Origin: Bacillota bacterium
Lineage (GTDB): Bacteria; Bacillota; Clostridia; Acetivibrionales; DTU013
DNA: 64,000 bases
Assembly: GCA_023411575.1 (NCBI GenBank)
Contig: JAEYOP010000043.1
Location: 1 to 64,000, forward strand
Reading direction: 5' to 3'
Made by a program: the position numbers and the translations under genes. Below the pieces are notes generated by a model, which saw only the letters and a list, made by a program, of their open reading frames with translations, was not told the DNA's origin and made no database searches. Shown piece by piece: positions 1-7,963 of the stretch (the first letter of the stretch is position 1; every line of letters starts with the position of its first letter).

Positions 1-306
1 CGCTATTTCCGTCTCTATTATATCCTTTTTTTGCAGAAAAGAAAACGTACAAGCCCCGAAAACTCGAGTTTACTTCTGCATTTTTTCTTGAGATTTTTCG
101 GTGGAATTTACTTTTTCAATCAACGCAGACAATACACCGTATAAGTCCTGATTTCCATGTAATCATAGTGCTCACACTCCGTTCATACTTGCGTTTATAA
201 TAGAAGACTGGATTAGGATAATCTGCATTCAATGTATATTTATCTTGATTATAACGAGGAAAATGACAAATTTCAATAAAAACGCAAAAATATGGCCTCC
301 GCATAA
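1..306. other. AT-rich stretch with no confident gene
   Basis: I see no supportable gene here. It ends at an in-frame TAA (304-306) directly upstream of readable VIT-domain codons, so it probably replaces the lost 5' part of the next gene. A 74-codon open frame on the minus strand (116-340) overlaps those VIT codons, resembles no family I recognise and has no clear ribosome binding site. Confidence 0.5.
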
Positions 307-1663
307 AATGACGGAAAAACTGAGGATAAAACCCTTTCACCTTACTTTTTTATTGAAGGGAAGGATGCTTCCGTTGACCGGTTCCCTCTGAAGGAAACGA
401 AAGTAAAAGTGAATATAAGTGGGACAATTGCAGATATATTTGTTACCCAAACCTATGCAAACAACGGGGAAAGTCCTATTAACGGCAGCTACGTATTCCC
501 CGCGTCTACCAGAGTTTCAGTACATGGAATGGTGATGGAGATCGGTGACAATCTTGTAACCGCCAAAATGAAAGAGCGTGAAGAAGCGAAACAGGAATTC
601 GAGCAGGCCAAGATAGAAGGAAAGAGTGCATCTTTGCTTGAGGAGCAGAGACTTAACGTTTTTTCCATGAATGTAGCCAATATTATGCCCGGGGATACAG
701 TCCGCATCGAACTGCATTATACGGAATTGATCGAATCTACTGAAGGTACTTATCAATTTGTTTTTCCGACGGTCGTCGGACCTCGTTATTCTAATCAGTC
801 AAAGTCCGATGCGGCGGAGACGGATAAATGGGTTGAAAGCCCTTACATAAAAGACGGGAAGACCCCTCCGGGAGAATATGATATAACGCTCAACCTCTCT
901 ATGGGCGTACCTGTCAAAGATATAAAATGCAACTCACACAAGATTAACATAGTTCAGAAGGAGGAATCCGTTGCTGAAGTGAGCCTTGCAGATAAAGAAG
1001 AATTTGCCGGCAACCGTGATTTTATCCTTGATTATAAACTGACCAGCCAGGAAATCCGGAACGGACTTATGCTCTACAAAGGCGGGAAGGAAAACTTCTT
1101 TATGCTGACAATGCAGCCGCCGGAGCGTGTTAAGCTCGAAGATATACCGGACAGGGAATATATTTTTGTACTGGATGTTTCCGGTTCCATGAATGGTTTC
1201 CCCCTTGATACGGCAAAAGTATTTATAAGAAACCTTGTTAATCACCTTCGCGAGACGGATAAATTCAATCTCATATTATTCGCAGGTGCATCCAGTATAA
1301 TGTCAGCTTCGTCTGTACCGGCAACTGAAGCAAATATAAAAGAAACAATAAAGCTGATCGATCAACAGGAAGGAAGTGGAGGCACAGAGCTGTTACCGGC
1401 GCTTGAAAGAGCACTTTCACTTCCAAAGGCTGACTCCGTATACCTCTTTCATTGCTGTTATTGAAAAAATCAGAAACACGGATGGAAAAAGTACGGACGT
1501 CAATCAACCGTTGCCATTGCCGCTGAATGTATCAAATCTTGCAGTAGGCGATCCGTATACCCAGGGAGCGGAGCCGGGCATTCTGATTCTTATTGCCGGT
1601 ATACTGCCTATGATGTTTATAGTTTATTTAATACGCAGAAAGAATAGGACGGTAACCGCTTAA
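307..1663 (+). pseudogene. Decayed VIT/vWA-domain surface protein with exosortase sorting tail
   Basis: VIT-domain residues are readable from about 307 (TLSPYFFIEGKDASVDRFPL, then FPASTRVSVHGM), preceded by an in-frame TAA at 304. No ATG lies in this frame before the VIT core; a GTG at 409 falls inside the domain, so the 5' end is missing. A vWA domain follows with an intact MIDAS start (VLDVSGSMNGF). Near 1420-1440 the frame jumps: vWA text (GTELLPALERALSLPKAD) runs straight into the C-terminal text typical of these proteins (LTPYTSFIAV, QPLPLPLNVSNLAVG) in another frame, so a few hundred middle residues appear deleted. The end is a tripartite tail: AEPG, a hydrophobic helix, then RRKNR, as in exosortase substrates. 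XrtK starts 3 nt later. Family logic says this was a membrane-processed surface protein; it now looks non-functional. Confidence 0.82.
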
Positions 1664-1665
1664 AT

Positions 1666-2460
1666 ATGGGTAGTGAAACTTATTTTAAAGTGAAATCGTT
1701 TATAACCCAATATGGCGTTTTCTATGCAATCAGTTTTATTATTGCTTTTGCATTGAAATACCATTACAGTAAAGCCAACAGCGACAATCTCGACTGGGTT
1801 CTTGCACCCACTGCCTGGTGGGTGCAGATCCTGTGCGGGATTCCTTTTGAAAAAGAGCAGAACGTCGGGTATGTGAATCATGATAATCAGTTCATCATTG
1901 CACCTGCATGTGCAGGCATAAATTTTATGATAATTGCCTTTTCCACTCTCATTTTTTCTTTTATCCACCATATGAGTACTGTAAAAAGCAGACTTTTATG
2001 GATGGTTTCATGTCTTGGAATTGTATATCCATATACTATTGTGGTAAACAGTTTAAGAATCATTCCTTCCATTTTCCTACTGCAGCTGGATATTTATAAC
2101 GGATGGATAACCCCTGAAAGGGTACACACGATTGAAGGCACCATTGTCTATTTTGCTTCTCTTTTGATCCTTTACTTTATTGCCGATGGAGCATTAAAAT
2201 ACTTCGCACCGGTATACGGCAAGAGCAGGCAACCTATAAAATCATCAATAAATATGCTTTACAAATATATCATCCCGGTGCTTATTTACTTTGCCATAAC
2301 GCTGGGAATACCATTTTTAAACGGTGCATACAGGAATAACAGGACAAATTTCCTGGAACACGTTGTTGTGGTAACTGTCGTTTGCACTATAATCATTCTT
2401 TTACTCTGCCTTGTGTTCATTCTGAAAAAACAGTTTAGGAAGAAAGTTTTTAACCGGTAA
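1666..2460 (+). CDS. xrtK: Exosortase, XrtK-like
   Basis: Polytopic membrane protein of 264 aa with about seven hydrophobic helices. The three exosortase active-site residues are visible: Cys82 in the APACAGINF motif, Arg131 in NSLRI and His154 in VHTIEG. Exosortases are transpeptidase-like enzymes that cleave the C-terminal tripartite tail of exported proteins. The K assignment rests on the adjacency to a VIT/vWA protein with an AEPG tail and on the compact, exosortase-only length without a fused EpsI domain. It starts with ATG 3 nt after the end of the decayed target gene, so they were one operon. No frame damage is seen. The rest of a substrate set is not visible in this window. Confidence 0.82.
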   Translation: MGSETYFKVKSFITQYGVFYAISFIIAFALKYHYSKANSDNLDWVLAPTAWWVQILCGIPFEKEQNVGYVNHDNQFIIAPACAGINFMIIAFSTLIFSFIHHMSTVKSRLLWMVSCLGIVYPYTIVVNSLRIIPSIFLLQLDIYNGWITPERVHTIEGTIVYFASLLILYFIADGALKYFAPVYGKSRQPIKSSINMLYKYIIPVLIYFAITLGIPFLNGAYRNNRTNFLEHVVVVTVVCTIIILLLCLVFILKKQFRKKVFNR

Positions 2461-2492
2461 TTGGTGGAATGATGGTGAGGTTATGGAGGCAC

Positions 2493-2550
2493 TTGACAAA
2501 CTATAGGGAATTGGATATTCTGATATTAGCTAAAGTATTATATTAGCTAA
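2493..2550 (+). promoter_or_regulatory. Promoter and tandem TTAGCTAA operators
   Basis: TTGACA (2493-2498), a 17-nt spacer, then TATTCT (2516-2521) form a good sigma-A promoter. Just downstream are two copies of the palindrome TTAGCTAA (2526-2533 and 2543-2550), 17 bp apart. The next gene begins with a Phd-type DNA-binding fold, a family that autorepresses through paired short palindromes, so these are inferred to be its own operators. Confidence 0.65.
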
Positions 2551-2569
2551 TGCTGCGGAGGTGGATAAT

Positions 2570-3292
2570 ATGGAAGTCACATCGACCCAGGCCCAGAATA
2601 ACTTCGGACAATATATGAAGTTTGCCTATTTCGAAGACATCATTGTCACCAGAAACGGAAAAAGAACCGTGGTAATCAAAGCTTACCGGGAAGAAAAGGA
2701 AGGTGCTTCCCAGGTGGCGGAAACGGCGGAAAGCTACCTGGTGGAAAATCAAAAGGTCACCTACGAAGAATTTCTGATGCTTTCCGAGGAAAGCGAAAAC
2801 CGGTATGAATACATTGACGGCGAGGTCTATCTATTGGCGTCGCCGACCTACACCCACCAGAACATTATCATGGAAATATCGAATCAAATGTACCAGTGGT
2901 TCAAGGGTAAAAAATGCAGAGCCCTCACAGCCCCTTTTGACGTGACCCTGCTCAAGGAGGACAACAAAAACGTAGTCCAGCCGGATATCATTGTGGTCTG
3001 CGATACGGAAAATGTGAATGAAAAGGGAAGATATATGGGGACTCCGAGCCTGGTGGTGGAAGTGCTGTCCGAGAGCACCCGGCGCAAGGACCTGATCAAG
3101 AAGCTGGACCTCTACCTCCAGAGCGGAGTGCGGGAATACTGGGTTGTGAATCCCTTCAACCGGGAGGTCTATGTCTACTTTAACGAAGAGCTCGATATTA
3201 AGGATTACCGCACCTATAAGGAAAAGGAAACCGCGCGGTCTGTTTTCTTCAAAGGACTGGAGGTTCCGCTGGAACAGGTTTTTGCGCCGTGA
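2570..3292 (+). CDS. Phd/YefM-like domain fused to Uma2-family PD-(D/E)XK nuclease
   Basis: The first 45 residues (EVTSTQAQNNFGQYM, VTRNGKRTVVI) read as a Phd/YefM antitoxin fold. After a linker, residues about 60-240 form a Uma2 (DUF820) domain: YEYIDGEVYLLASPT, then VVQPDIIVVCD and SLVVEVLSESTRRKDLIKKL, which supply the Asp, Glu and Lys of a PD-(D/E)XK-like core. ATG 2570 is chosen because GGAGGT at 2557-2562 lies 7 nt before it; a GTG at 2561 overlaps the Shine-Dalgarno sequence. Uma2 proteins are abundant in cyanobacteria and some Bacillota and their role is unsettled. Fusion to a Phd head suggests self-regulated expression or a DNA-tethered nuclease. The gene has its own promoter and terminator. 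Confidence 0.8.
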   Translation: MEVTSTQAQNNFGQYMKFAYFEDIIVTRNGKRTVVIKAYREEKEGASQVAETAESYLVENQKVTYEEFLMLSEESENRYEYIDGEVYLLASPTYTHQNIIMEISNQMYQWFKGKKCRALTAPFDVTLLKEDNKNVVQPDIIVVCDTENVNEKGRYMGTPSLVVEVLSESTRRKDLIKKLDLYLQSGVREYWVVNPFNREVYVYFNEELDIKDYRTYKEKETARSVFFKGLEVPLEQVFAP

Positions 3293-3349
3293 AGGCGCTT
3301 CCCGGGCATTTTCGGAATAAATAATTTGAAGCTCAACTGCAAGAAGCAT

Positions 3350-3383
3350 GGACGGGGTTTTTCTATAAAACCGTCCTTTTTAT
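3350..3383 (+). terminator. Rho-independent terminator after the Phd-Uma2 gene
   Basis: GGACGG-(GG)-TTTT pairs with AAAACCGTCC across a short TCTAT loop and is followed by a T-rich run (TTTTTATT). Confidence 0.75.
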
Positions 3384-3500
3384 TGTATTGAATCGGCATA
3401 CCACAGGACGAAATTCGCAGCATTTACTTCTACCTTTGATATAATTCCATCCTCCTTTCGTACAATTCTTTTTCCTGGAAAACTTTTTGTTGCATTTAAT

Positions 3501-3530
3501 ATATCAGTATGATATATTGAATACTGATAT
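3501..3530 (+). promoter_or_regulatory. PadR-type operator: perfect inverted repeat
   Basis: ATATCAGTAT (3501-3510) and ATACTGATAT (3521-3530) are exact inverted 10-bp arms around a 10-bp spacer that itself contains TATATT. The site lies 20 nt before the PadR gene start. Long AT-rich dyads directly upstream of their own gene are typical PadR autoregulatory sites; binding is inferred. Confidence 0.7.
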
Positions 3531-3550
3531 ACAAGATTAGAGAGGAGGCA

Positions 3551-4123
3551 ATGGATTTGGCGAAAAGCAACAGCACAAAGTATGCTATACTCGGTGTTCT
3601 AGATATGAAGCCGTCTTCAGGATACGATATAAAGAAATTTTGTGACAACAGCATCGCTCACTTCTGGAGTGAGAATTACGGGCATATTTATCCGGTCTTA
3701 AAGCAAATGGAATCCGATGGATGGGTATCGAAGCAGACTGAAATTAAAGAAGGAAAACCTCCGCGCAATGTCTATTCCATTACGGAAACAGGCAGGGAAA
3801 AGCTGCTTGAATGGCTTATGATGCCGGCGGAATCCCAACCGGCGAGGCACGAGTTTCTCCTGAAAATATTCTTCTCAAAGGATATTCCATTGGAAAAGGT
3901 GATTGAAAGGCTGCAGAAATCAAAGGCCCTTTGCTGTAGTTTGCTGGAGGAGTATTCTCGAATGGGGGAAAAGCTGCTGATGCGTATGGGGAATAAAACG
4001 GAAGCGGATGCAGGGCTTCCTTACCAGTACGCCACGCTCCGTTACGGTATCCTATACATAGAAGCAAACATGAAATGGTGCGATGAAACGATCAAAATGT
4101 TTACGAAGCAAAATGGAGGTTGA
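3551..4123 (+). CDS. PadR-family transcriptional regulator (Vir-type C-terminus)
   Basis: 190 aa. Residues about 8-85 form the PadR winged helix (YAILGVLDMKPSSGYDIKKF, HIYPVLKQMESDGWV, YSITETGREKLLEWL); residues about 95-185 are the helical dimerisation/effector half seen in the AphA/Vir-type PadR proteins. ATG 3551 follows GAGGAGG by 3-4 nt. The stop overlaps the ribosome binding site region of the next gene, so it leads an operon with two flavin oxidoreductases. PadR proteins commonly repress enzymes for reactive aromatic or quinone-like compounds and release DNA on ligand binding; the ligand here is unknown. Confidence 0.9.
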   Translation: MDLAKSNSTKYAILGVLDMKPSSGYDIKKFCDNSIAHFWSENYGHIYPVLKQMESDGWVSKQTEIKEGKPPRNVYSITETGREKLLEWLMMPAESQPARHEFLLKIFFSKDIPLEKVIERLQKSKALCCSLLEEYSRMGEKLLMRMGNKTEADAGLPYQYATLRYGILYIEANMKWCDETIKMFTKQNGG

Positions 4124-4128
4124 AACAA

Positions 4129-4659
4129 GTGAAAAGTATATTACTATTGAATGGTAACCCAAAAAAAGAGAATACGAAATTCGATGCCTACTGTGAAGGC
4201 CTGAAGACAAAGCTGTCTGAAAATGGGGACTCTGTTTCAGCTATAACGTTGCGAGATAAAACGATCGGAGACTGTATCGGGTGCTATTCCTGCTGGCTGA
4301 AAACGCCGGGCATTTGTGCATTGAAGGACGATCAGGCGGAGATATTGCAGGGATTCGTTCACTCAGATCTGGTGATATTGGCTTCCCCCATCCTTATGGG
4401 ATTCGTCAGTGCGGATATAAAAAAGGTGCAAGACCGGCTGATCCCACTGGTGCATCCATTCTTAAGACTGGAAGTCGACAGAATGGCCCACTGTCCCCGC
4501 TATGAAAAGACTGCGGAGGTTGGTTTGCTTTTTGAAAAAGGCGAGTACTATGATGACGATGATACTGAAATTATAAGTAAAGTATATAGCCGTGCAGCTT
4601 TCGCGGCATTTATGAATGATAATATGGAGGAGGTGGCTCAAGTTGTTCGCAATATTTAA
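4129..4659 (+). CDS. NADPH-dependent FMN reductase / flavodoxin-fold oxidoreductase
   Basis: About 176 aa with the flavodoxin-like opening ILLLNGNPKKENTKF (FMN phosphate loop), the CIGCYSCWLKTPGICALKDD segment and ASPILMGFVSADIKKVQDR, all typical of NADPH-dependent FMN reductases of the IsiB/WrbA-related type. GTG 4129 is preferred over TTG 4120 because GGAGG at 4115-4119 gives 9-nt spacing to the GTG and none to the TTG. It follows the PadR gene directly and overlaps the next flavoprotein gene. The Cys-rich loop is kept. Substrate cannot be told; quinone or nitro compound reduction fits PadR control. Confidence 0.78.
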   Translation: MKSILLLNGNPKKENTKFDAYCEGLKTKLSENGDSVSAITLRDKTIGDCIGCYSCWLKTPGICALKDDQAEILQGFVHSDLVILASPILMGFVSADIKKVQDRLIPLVHPFLRLEVDRMAHCPRYEKTAEVGLLFEKGEYYDDDDTEIISKVYSRAAFAAFMNDNMEEVAQVVRNI

Positions 4660-5329
4660 CTGTTCACCCAAACCAGGGAAGAATAATACAGGAGTGCTGC
4701 TTGAGGAATTTGTAAAGGGATATGTATCGCAGGCACAAAACGATGAGGAGGTGTCCCAAGGACGAAACCAAGCAGAGATATACAGGCTGAACAAGTTTTC
4801 ATCCATGGAAGAGGCCGTTGAAATATTCAAAAAATCGGAAAGTGTTCTGCTTGCGATGCCCTTGTACTGCTATGCAATGCCTGGCGGCGTAAAACTCTTT
4901 GTTGAGGCGCTTGAGCCGTTGACAGGAAAATGTGGCGGCAAGAAACTCGGATTTCTGGTTCAATATGGTTTCAAGGAAGGGATCCATGCAAGGCCACTGG
5001 AGAAGTACCTGGCCAAACTTTCCCGGAGACTTGGCTGCCAATATCTCGGAACTATCATCAAAGGCGGGTGTGATAATCTTGCTGCCGGACAAAAATCCGG
5101 GGCGGATGAAATATTGAAGGGCATATATGATATTGGCGCGACCTTGAACAGAAAAGGCGAATTTGACAAAGCGGAGCTTGATATGTTTTCTCAGCCTGAA
5201 ATCGAAGAAAAGCAGTCGGTAGTACAAATCGAATCCACGTTGGCTATGGCTAACAAGTATTATTGGGGAGCTGCTCTGGCAAGGAACGGAGTAAGCGTAG
5301 AAGAAAGTTATGCGAGACCGCTTTTATGA
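4643..5329 (+). CDS. Second flavodoxin-fold NAD(P)H oxidoreductase
   Basis: About 228 aa beginning FAIFNCSPKPGKNNTGVL, the phosphate-binding loop of flavodoxin-like oxidoreductases, followed by SVLLAMPLYCYAMPGGVK, the second flavin loop, and KKLGFLVQYGFKEG. TTG 4643 is chosen because GGAGGAGG at 4626-4633 sits 9 nt upstream; an ATG at 4616 would place the Shine-Dalgarno inside the gene. It overlaps the end of the preceding FMN reductase by 17 nt, implying translational coupling. The pair may act as a heterodimer or handle successive reductions; that is inference. A terminator follows. Confidence 0.72.
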   Translation: MFAIFNCSPKPGKNNTGVLLEEFVKGYVSQAQNDEEVSQGRNQAEIYRLNKFSSMEEAVEIFKKSESVLLAMPLYCYAMPGGVKLFVEALEPLTGKCGGKKLGFLVQYGFKEGIHARPLEKYLAKLSRRLGCQYLGTIIKGGCDNLAAGQKSGADEILKGIYDIGATLNRKGEFDKAELDMFSQPEIEEKQSVVQIESTLAMANKYYWGAALARNGVSVEESYARPLL

Positions 5330-5364
5330 TATGGGAGGTTCATATAAAACCACAATAAAATCGC

Positions 5365-5405
5365 GGCCTGCAAAGAATTACACAAAATGCAGGCCTTGTT
5401 TTTTG
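5365..5405 (+). terminator. Rho-independent terminator after the PadR-flavoprotein operon
   Basis: GGCCTGCA (5365-5372) pairs with TGCAGGCC (5388-5395) and is followed by TTGTTTTTTG. Confidence 0.85.
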
Positions 5406-5447
5406 TATTGCAGGAACCTTCTGCATACAGTAAAATTACCATTGCTA

Positions 5448-5497
5448 TTGACATATATAGATCATCTATATATTATATATGTAGATAATCTATATAT
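5448..5497 (+). promoter_or_regulatory. Promoter overlapped by two PadR-type palindromes
   Basis: TTGACA (5448-5453), 17-nt spacer, TATTAT (5471-5476). The spacer is filled by the perfect palindrome TATATAGATcATCTATATA (5454-5472). A second near-perfect dyad, ATATGTAGAT-A-ATCTATATAT (5477-5497), follows directly and runs to the ribosome binding site. Binding of the PadR encoded next would block the promoter; this is a strong inference from position and symmetry. Confidence 0.8.
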
Positions 5498-5510
5498 CGG
5501 AGGTCTGGGT

Positions 5511-5858
5511 ATGGCAGCAGACAAGGGAATGGTGGCAGGCAATACAACAATGCTGATACTAAAATTGCTTGAGGAGAAAGATATGTACGGGTATCAGATG
5601 ATTGAGGAGCTTTCCCAAAAATCCAACGACACCTTTAATTTAAAGGCCGGAACACTGTATCCAATTTTACACGGGCTTGAAAATGAGGGCATGGTAAGCT
5701 CTTATGATGATATTGTCGATAGTGCCAGGGCCAGGAAATACTATCATCTTACCCAAAAAGGGAGAGGGCTGCTTGTGGACAAACAAGCTGAATGGACAGC
5801 ATATTCCAGGGCGGTCAATCAAGTTCTGCGCGGAGGTGTAGGCTATGCAGCCATTTGA
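5511..5858 (+). CDS. PadR-family transcriptional regulator (short type)
   Basis: 115 aa, a single PadR winged helix: TTMLILKLLEEKDMYGYQMI, FNLKAGTLYPILHGLENEGMV and a basic wing RARKYYHLTQKGRGLL. ATG 5511 has GGAGG 7 nt upstream; an ORF open further upstream runs through the operator and is not used. The gene overlaps the following membrane protein by 14 nt. Short PadRs of this kind are usually paired with a membrane protein carrying an N-terminal helical HAAS/permease-prefix domain, which is the case here, so the pair is likely a sensor-regulator unit. Confidence 0.88.
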   Translation: MAADKGMVAGNTTMLILKLLEEKDMYGYQMIEELSQKSNDTFNLKAGTLYPILHGLENEGMVSSYDDIVDSARARKYYHLTQKGRGLLVDKQAEWTAYSRAVNQVLRGGVGYAAI

Positions 5859-7212
5859 AAAAATTCTGGAATATTCGAAATCGGTTTGTGACCAGATAAG
5901 ATGGAAAAAGGCTCGCTCTCCTATTTCGGAAGAAATTGAAAACCACCTCGTTGATCAAAGGGATGCATACATAGCCGACGGCATGGATGAAGTTACCGCT
6001 ACCGACAATGCGATTGTTCAAATGGGAGATCCCGTTATTATTGGAACGCAGTTGGACCGTATACACAGACCAAAACCGCAATGGAGCATGATACTTTTAG
6101 CAGCAGCTTTATTGTTCATTGGGCTCTTTATTCGAATTTTTATTATAAATGACGGTGTTAGAAGGTCGATGCCGACACAGTTCATTTCTGTTGCTATCGG
6201 ACTTGGATTTATGGTAATGGCCTATTTCTCAGACTTCACCTTGATTGGCAAATATCCAAAAACCATCTATTTTTCTATTATAGCTTTATCTATTGTCGCT
6301 CTCATTGCTTCACCAGTGGTAAACGGAAGGGCCTACTATGCCGGTTTTATGCCGTTGCTGTTTCCATTAGGGTTTGCAGCAATTATATACGTTATGAGAA
6401 ACAAAGGCTATCTCGGTATTGTTCTATGCGGAGTATTCTTTTTATTACCGGCTTGTATTGCGCTGCTTGCGCCAACGGTATCCGGCTTTTTACTTTTCGC
6501 GGTATCCGGACTCATCGTTTTAAGTATTGCAATTGAAAAAGGATGGTTTGCGATAAAAAAGCTATACGGCTATTTGCTTGTGTTTATTCCGACTGCCGTT
6601 ACTTTACTGCTGGCGGCAGTGAGTACCGGCCTTTACGGCGGCTGGGAAAGGCTGCGGATTGCCATAAATCCTTCACTTGACCCTAGAGGCGGGGGATGGG
6701 TCGGCACAGTGACCAGAGCCCTCCTCGGGGGATCAAAGCTATTCGGCCGTGGAGAAATGCCTGCAGAGTATAAACTGGTACCGGGATTCCCCCTGCCCGA
6801 AATTGATACCGGCTTTCTGCTGACCTATTTGATCTATGAGGTCGGGTGGATTGCGTTCATAATCATTATGGGTGTATTACTATTCTTTATCACCAAAGGC
6901 TTCTTGCTTTGTTCCAAACAAAAAAGCGGGCTAGGCTTATTTGTATCTGTATCCGTCATGTTGACATTTACAATGCAGGTACTCGGTTATGTTATTGCTA
7001 ATTTAGGTTTTCAACTGCTTACGGTTATTTCTCTGCCGCTTGTATCATACGGAAATGTTGCAATGATTATCAATTTATCTTTAATTGGATTAATGCTGTC
7101 GGTATTTAGAACCGGTGATATTGTAAAAGACAAGCGCAACGGCATAATACAGAAGGAGAACTTAATCACATGGAGCGATGGAAAATTGATTATTTCTTTT
7201 GGAAAGAAATGA
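5845..7212 (+). CDS. HAAS/permease-prefix domain fused to SEDS (FtsW/RodA/SpoVE-like) membrane protein
   Basis: 455 aa. Residues 1-75 are an alpha-helical cytosolic prefix (ARSPISEEIENHLVDQRDAY, DEVTATDNAIVQMGDP) of the kind that pairs with PadR regulators. From about residue 80 there are roughly ten transmembrane helices with SEDS-like signatures: LYGGWERLRIAINPSLDP, GGSKLFGRG and PLPEIDTGFLLTYLIYEVGW. Canonical SEDS glycan polymerases have a catalytic Asp in a TDF motif at this extracellular loop; here the motif is T322-G323-F, with Asp321 one residue before the Thr. It may therefore be a sensor or scaffold derived from a SEDS polymerase. Start ATG 5845 with GGAGGTG ahead; overlaps padR. 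Confidence 0.78.
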   Translation: MQPFEKILEYSKSVCDQIRWKKARSPISEEIENHLVDQRDAYIADGMDEVTATDNAIVQMGDPVIIGTQLDRIHRPKPQWSMILLAAALLFIGLFIRIFIINDGVRRSMPTQFISVAIGLGFMVMAYFSDFTLIGKYPKTIYFSIIALSIVALIASPVVNGRAYYAGFMPLLFPLGFAAIIYVMRNKGYLGIVLCGVFFLLPACIALLAPTVSGFLLFAVSGLIVLSIAIEKGWFAIKKLYGYLLVFIPTAVTLLLAAVSTGLYGGWERLRIAINPSLDPRGGGWVGTVTRALLGGSKLFGRGEMPAEYKLVPGFPLPEIDTGFLLTYLIYEVGWIAFIIIMGVLLFFITKGFLLCSKQKSGLGLFVSVSVMLTFTMQVLGYVIANLGFQLLTVISLPLVSYGNVAMIINLSLIGLMLSVFRTGDIVKDKRNGIIQKENLITWSDGKLIISFGKK

Positions 7213-7330
7213 TTCGGATTTTAGCCTTAAAAAAGTACATATAATGCGCAGTGGATTATCCACTTGACTACATTAATTCCAAATAATACAATGAGCACAA
7301 TAAAGAGAATAAAGGATAGATACCTACGCA

Positions 7331-7930
7331 ATGGAGAAGTTGAAGTTAAGCGCTGTTGAAGAACAAATATATGGCCTATATTATAACGGTTTGAGTATTA
7401 AGGAGTTTGAACAATGGGTTTATTCTTCCTCTGAATTAGAATCCTTGCTGTTACCTGAAGATTATTTGGCTATTATTTCGCTCAATTACAGCAGCAGGCA
7501 TATAAAAAATGATCTTGAAAGCATTATCAATAGATATGTTGATTATGGAAAATTCGAAACAAACAAGCTTGTTTGTTTGCTGAACCGAGCTTTAATAAAA
7601 GACGAAAACACTGGTCCGGTTTTAAGGCAATTTTATGAATTGTATTGCGACGGATACTACTTTTTATTCGATCTTGGCCTGGGATACGGCTTGGCGTGTG
7701 AAGTTCCGATAAAATATGCCGATACATGGGAAGAGTTAAGCGATGAACAAAGACGGCGTATTATTGACGGTTTTTATCCCCATATAATTAGCGATGTTCA
7801 AAGAGCGCTTGAGTGGTTGGAAACCGGCAAAATTGTTCTTACCGGAACGAAAAACGAAATAAATCACTGGCAGTTTATTGATAATAGGGATCCTGACGAA
7901 AAAATATCTTCAATTATAGAATCAAAATAG
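7331..7930 (+). CDS. Unknown soluble protein
   Basis: 199 aa, mostly alpha-helical, acidic, with no signal peptide or membrane helix. Not recognised. The layout (ELSDEQRRRIIDGFYPHI followed by a short beta-like end, LETGKIVLTG) is reminiscent of small immunity-type proteins of contact-dependent toxin systems, but no toxin gene is adjacent and I would not rely on it. Stands alone between the SEDS-like gene and a convergent secreted-protein gene. The ribosome binding site is weak. Confidence 0.6.
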   Translation: MEKLKLSAVEEQIYGLYYNGLSIKEFEQWVYSSSELESLLLPEDYLAIISLNYSSRHIKNDLESIINRYVDYGKFETNKLVCLLNRALIKDENTGPVLRQFYELYCDGYYFLFDLGLGYGLACEVPIKYADTWEELSDEQRRRIIDGFYPHIISDVQRALEWLETGKIVLTGTKNEINHWQFIDNRDPDEKISSIIESK

Positions 7931-7963
7931 ATCTGGTTTGATTGAGCCTCTTTTCTGATGCTT

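Noticed and set aside
116..340. Open frame of 74 codons on the minus strand
   Set aside because: No family resemblance or ribosome binding site, and it overlaps clear VIT-domain codons on the plus strand.
7205..7225. ATGATTCGG after the SEDS-like gene as a fourth repeat copy
   Set aside because: Only about nine bases match and neither the second arm nor the inner core is present.
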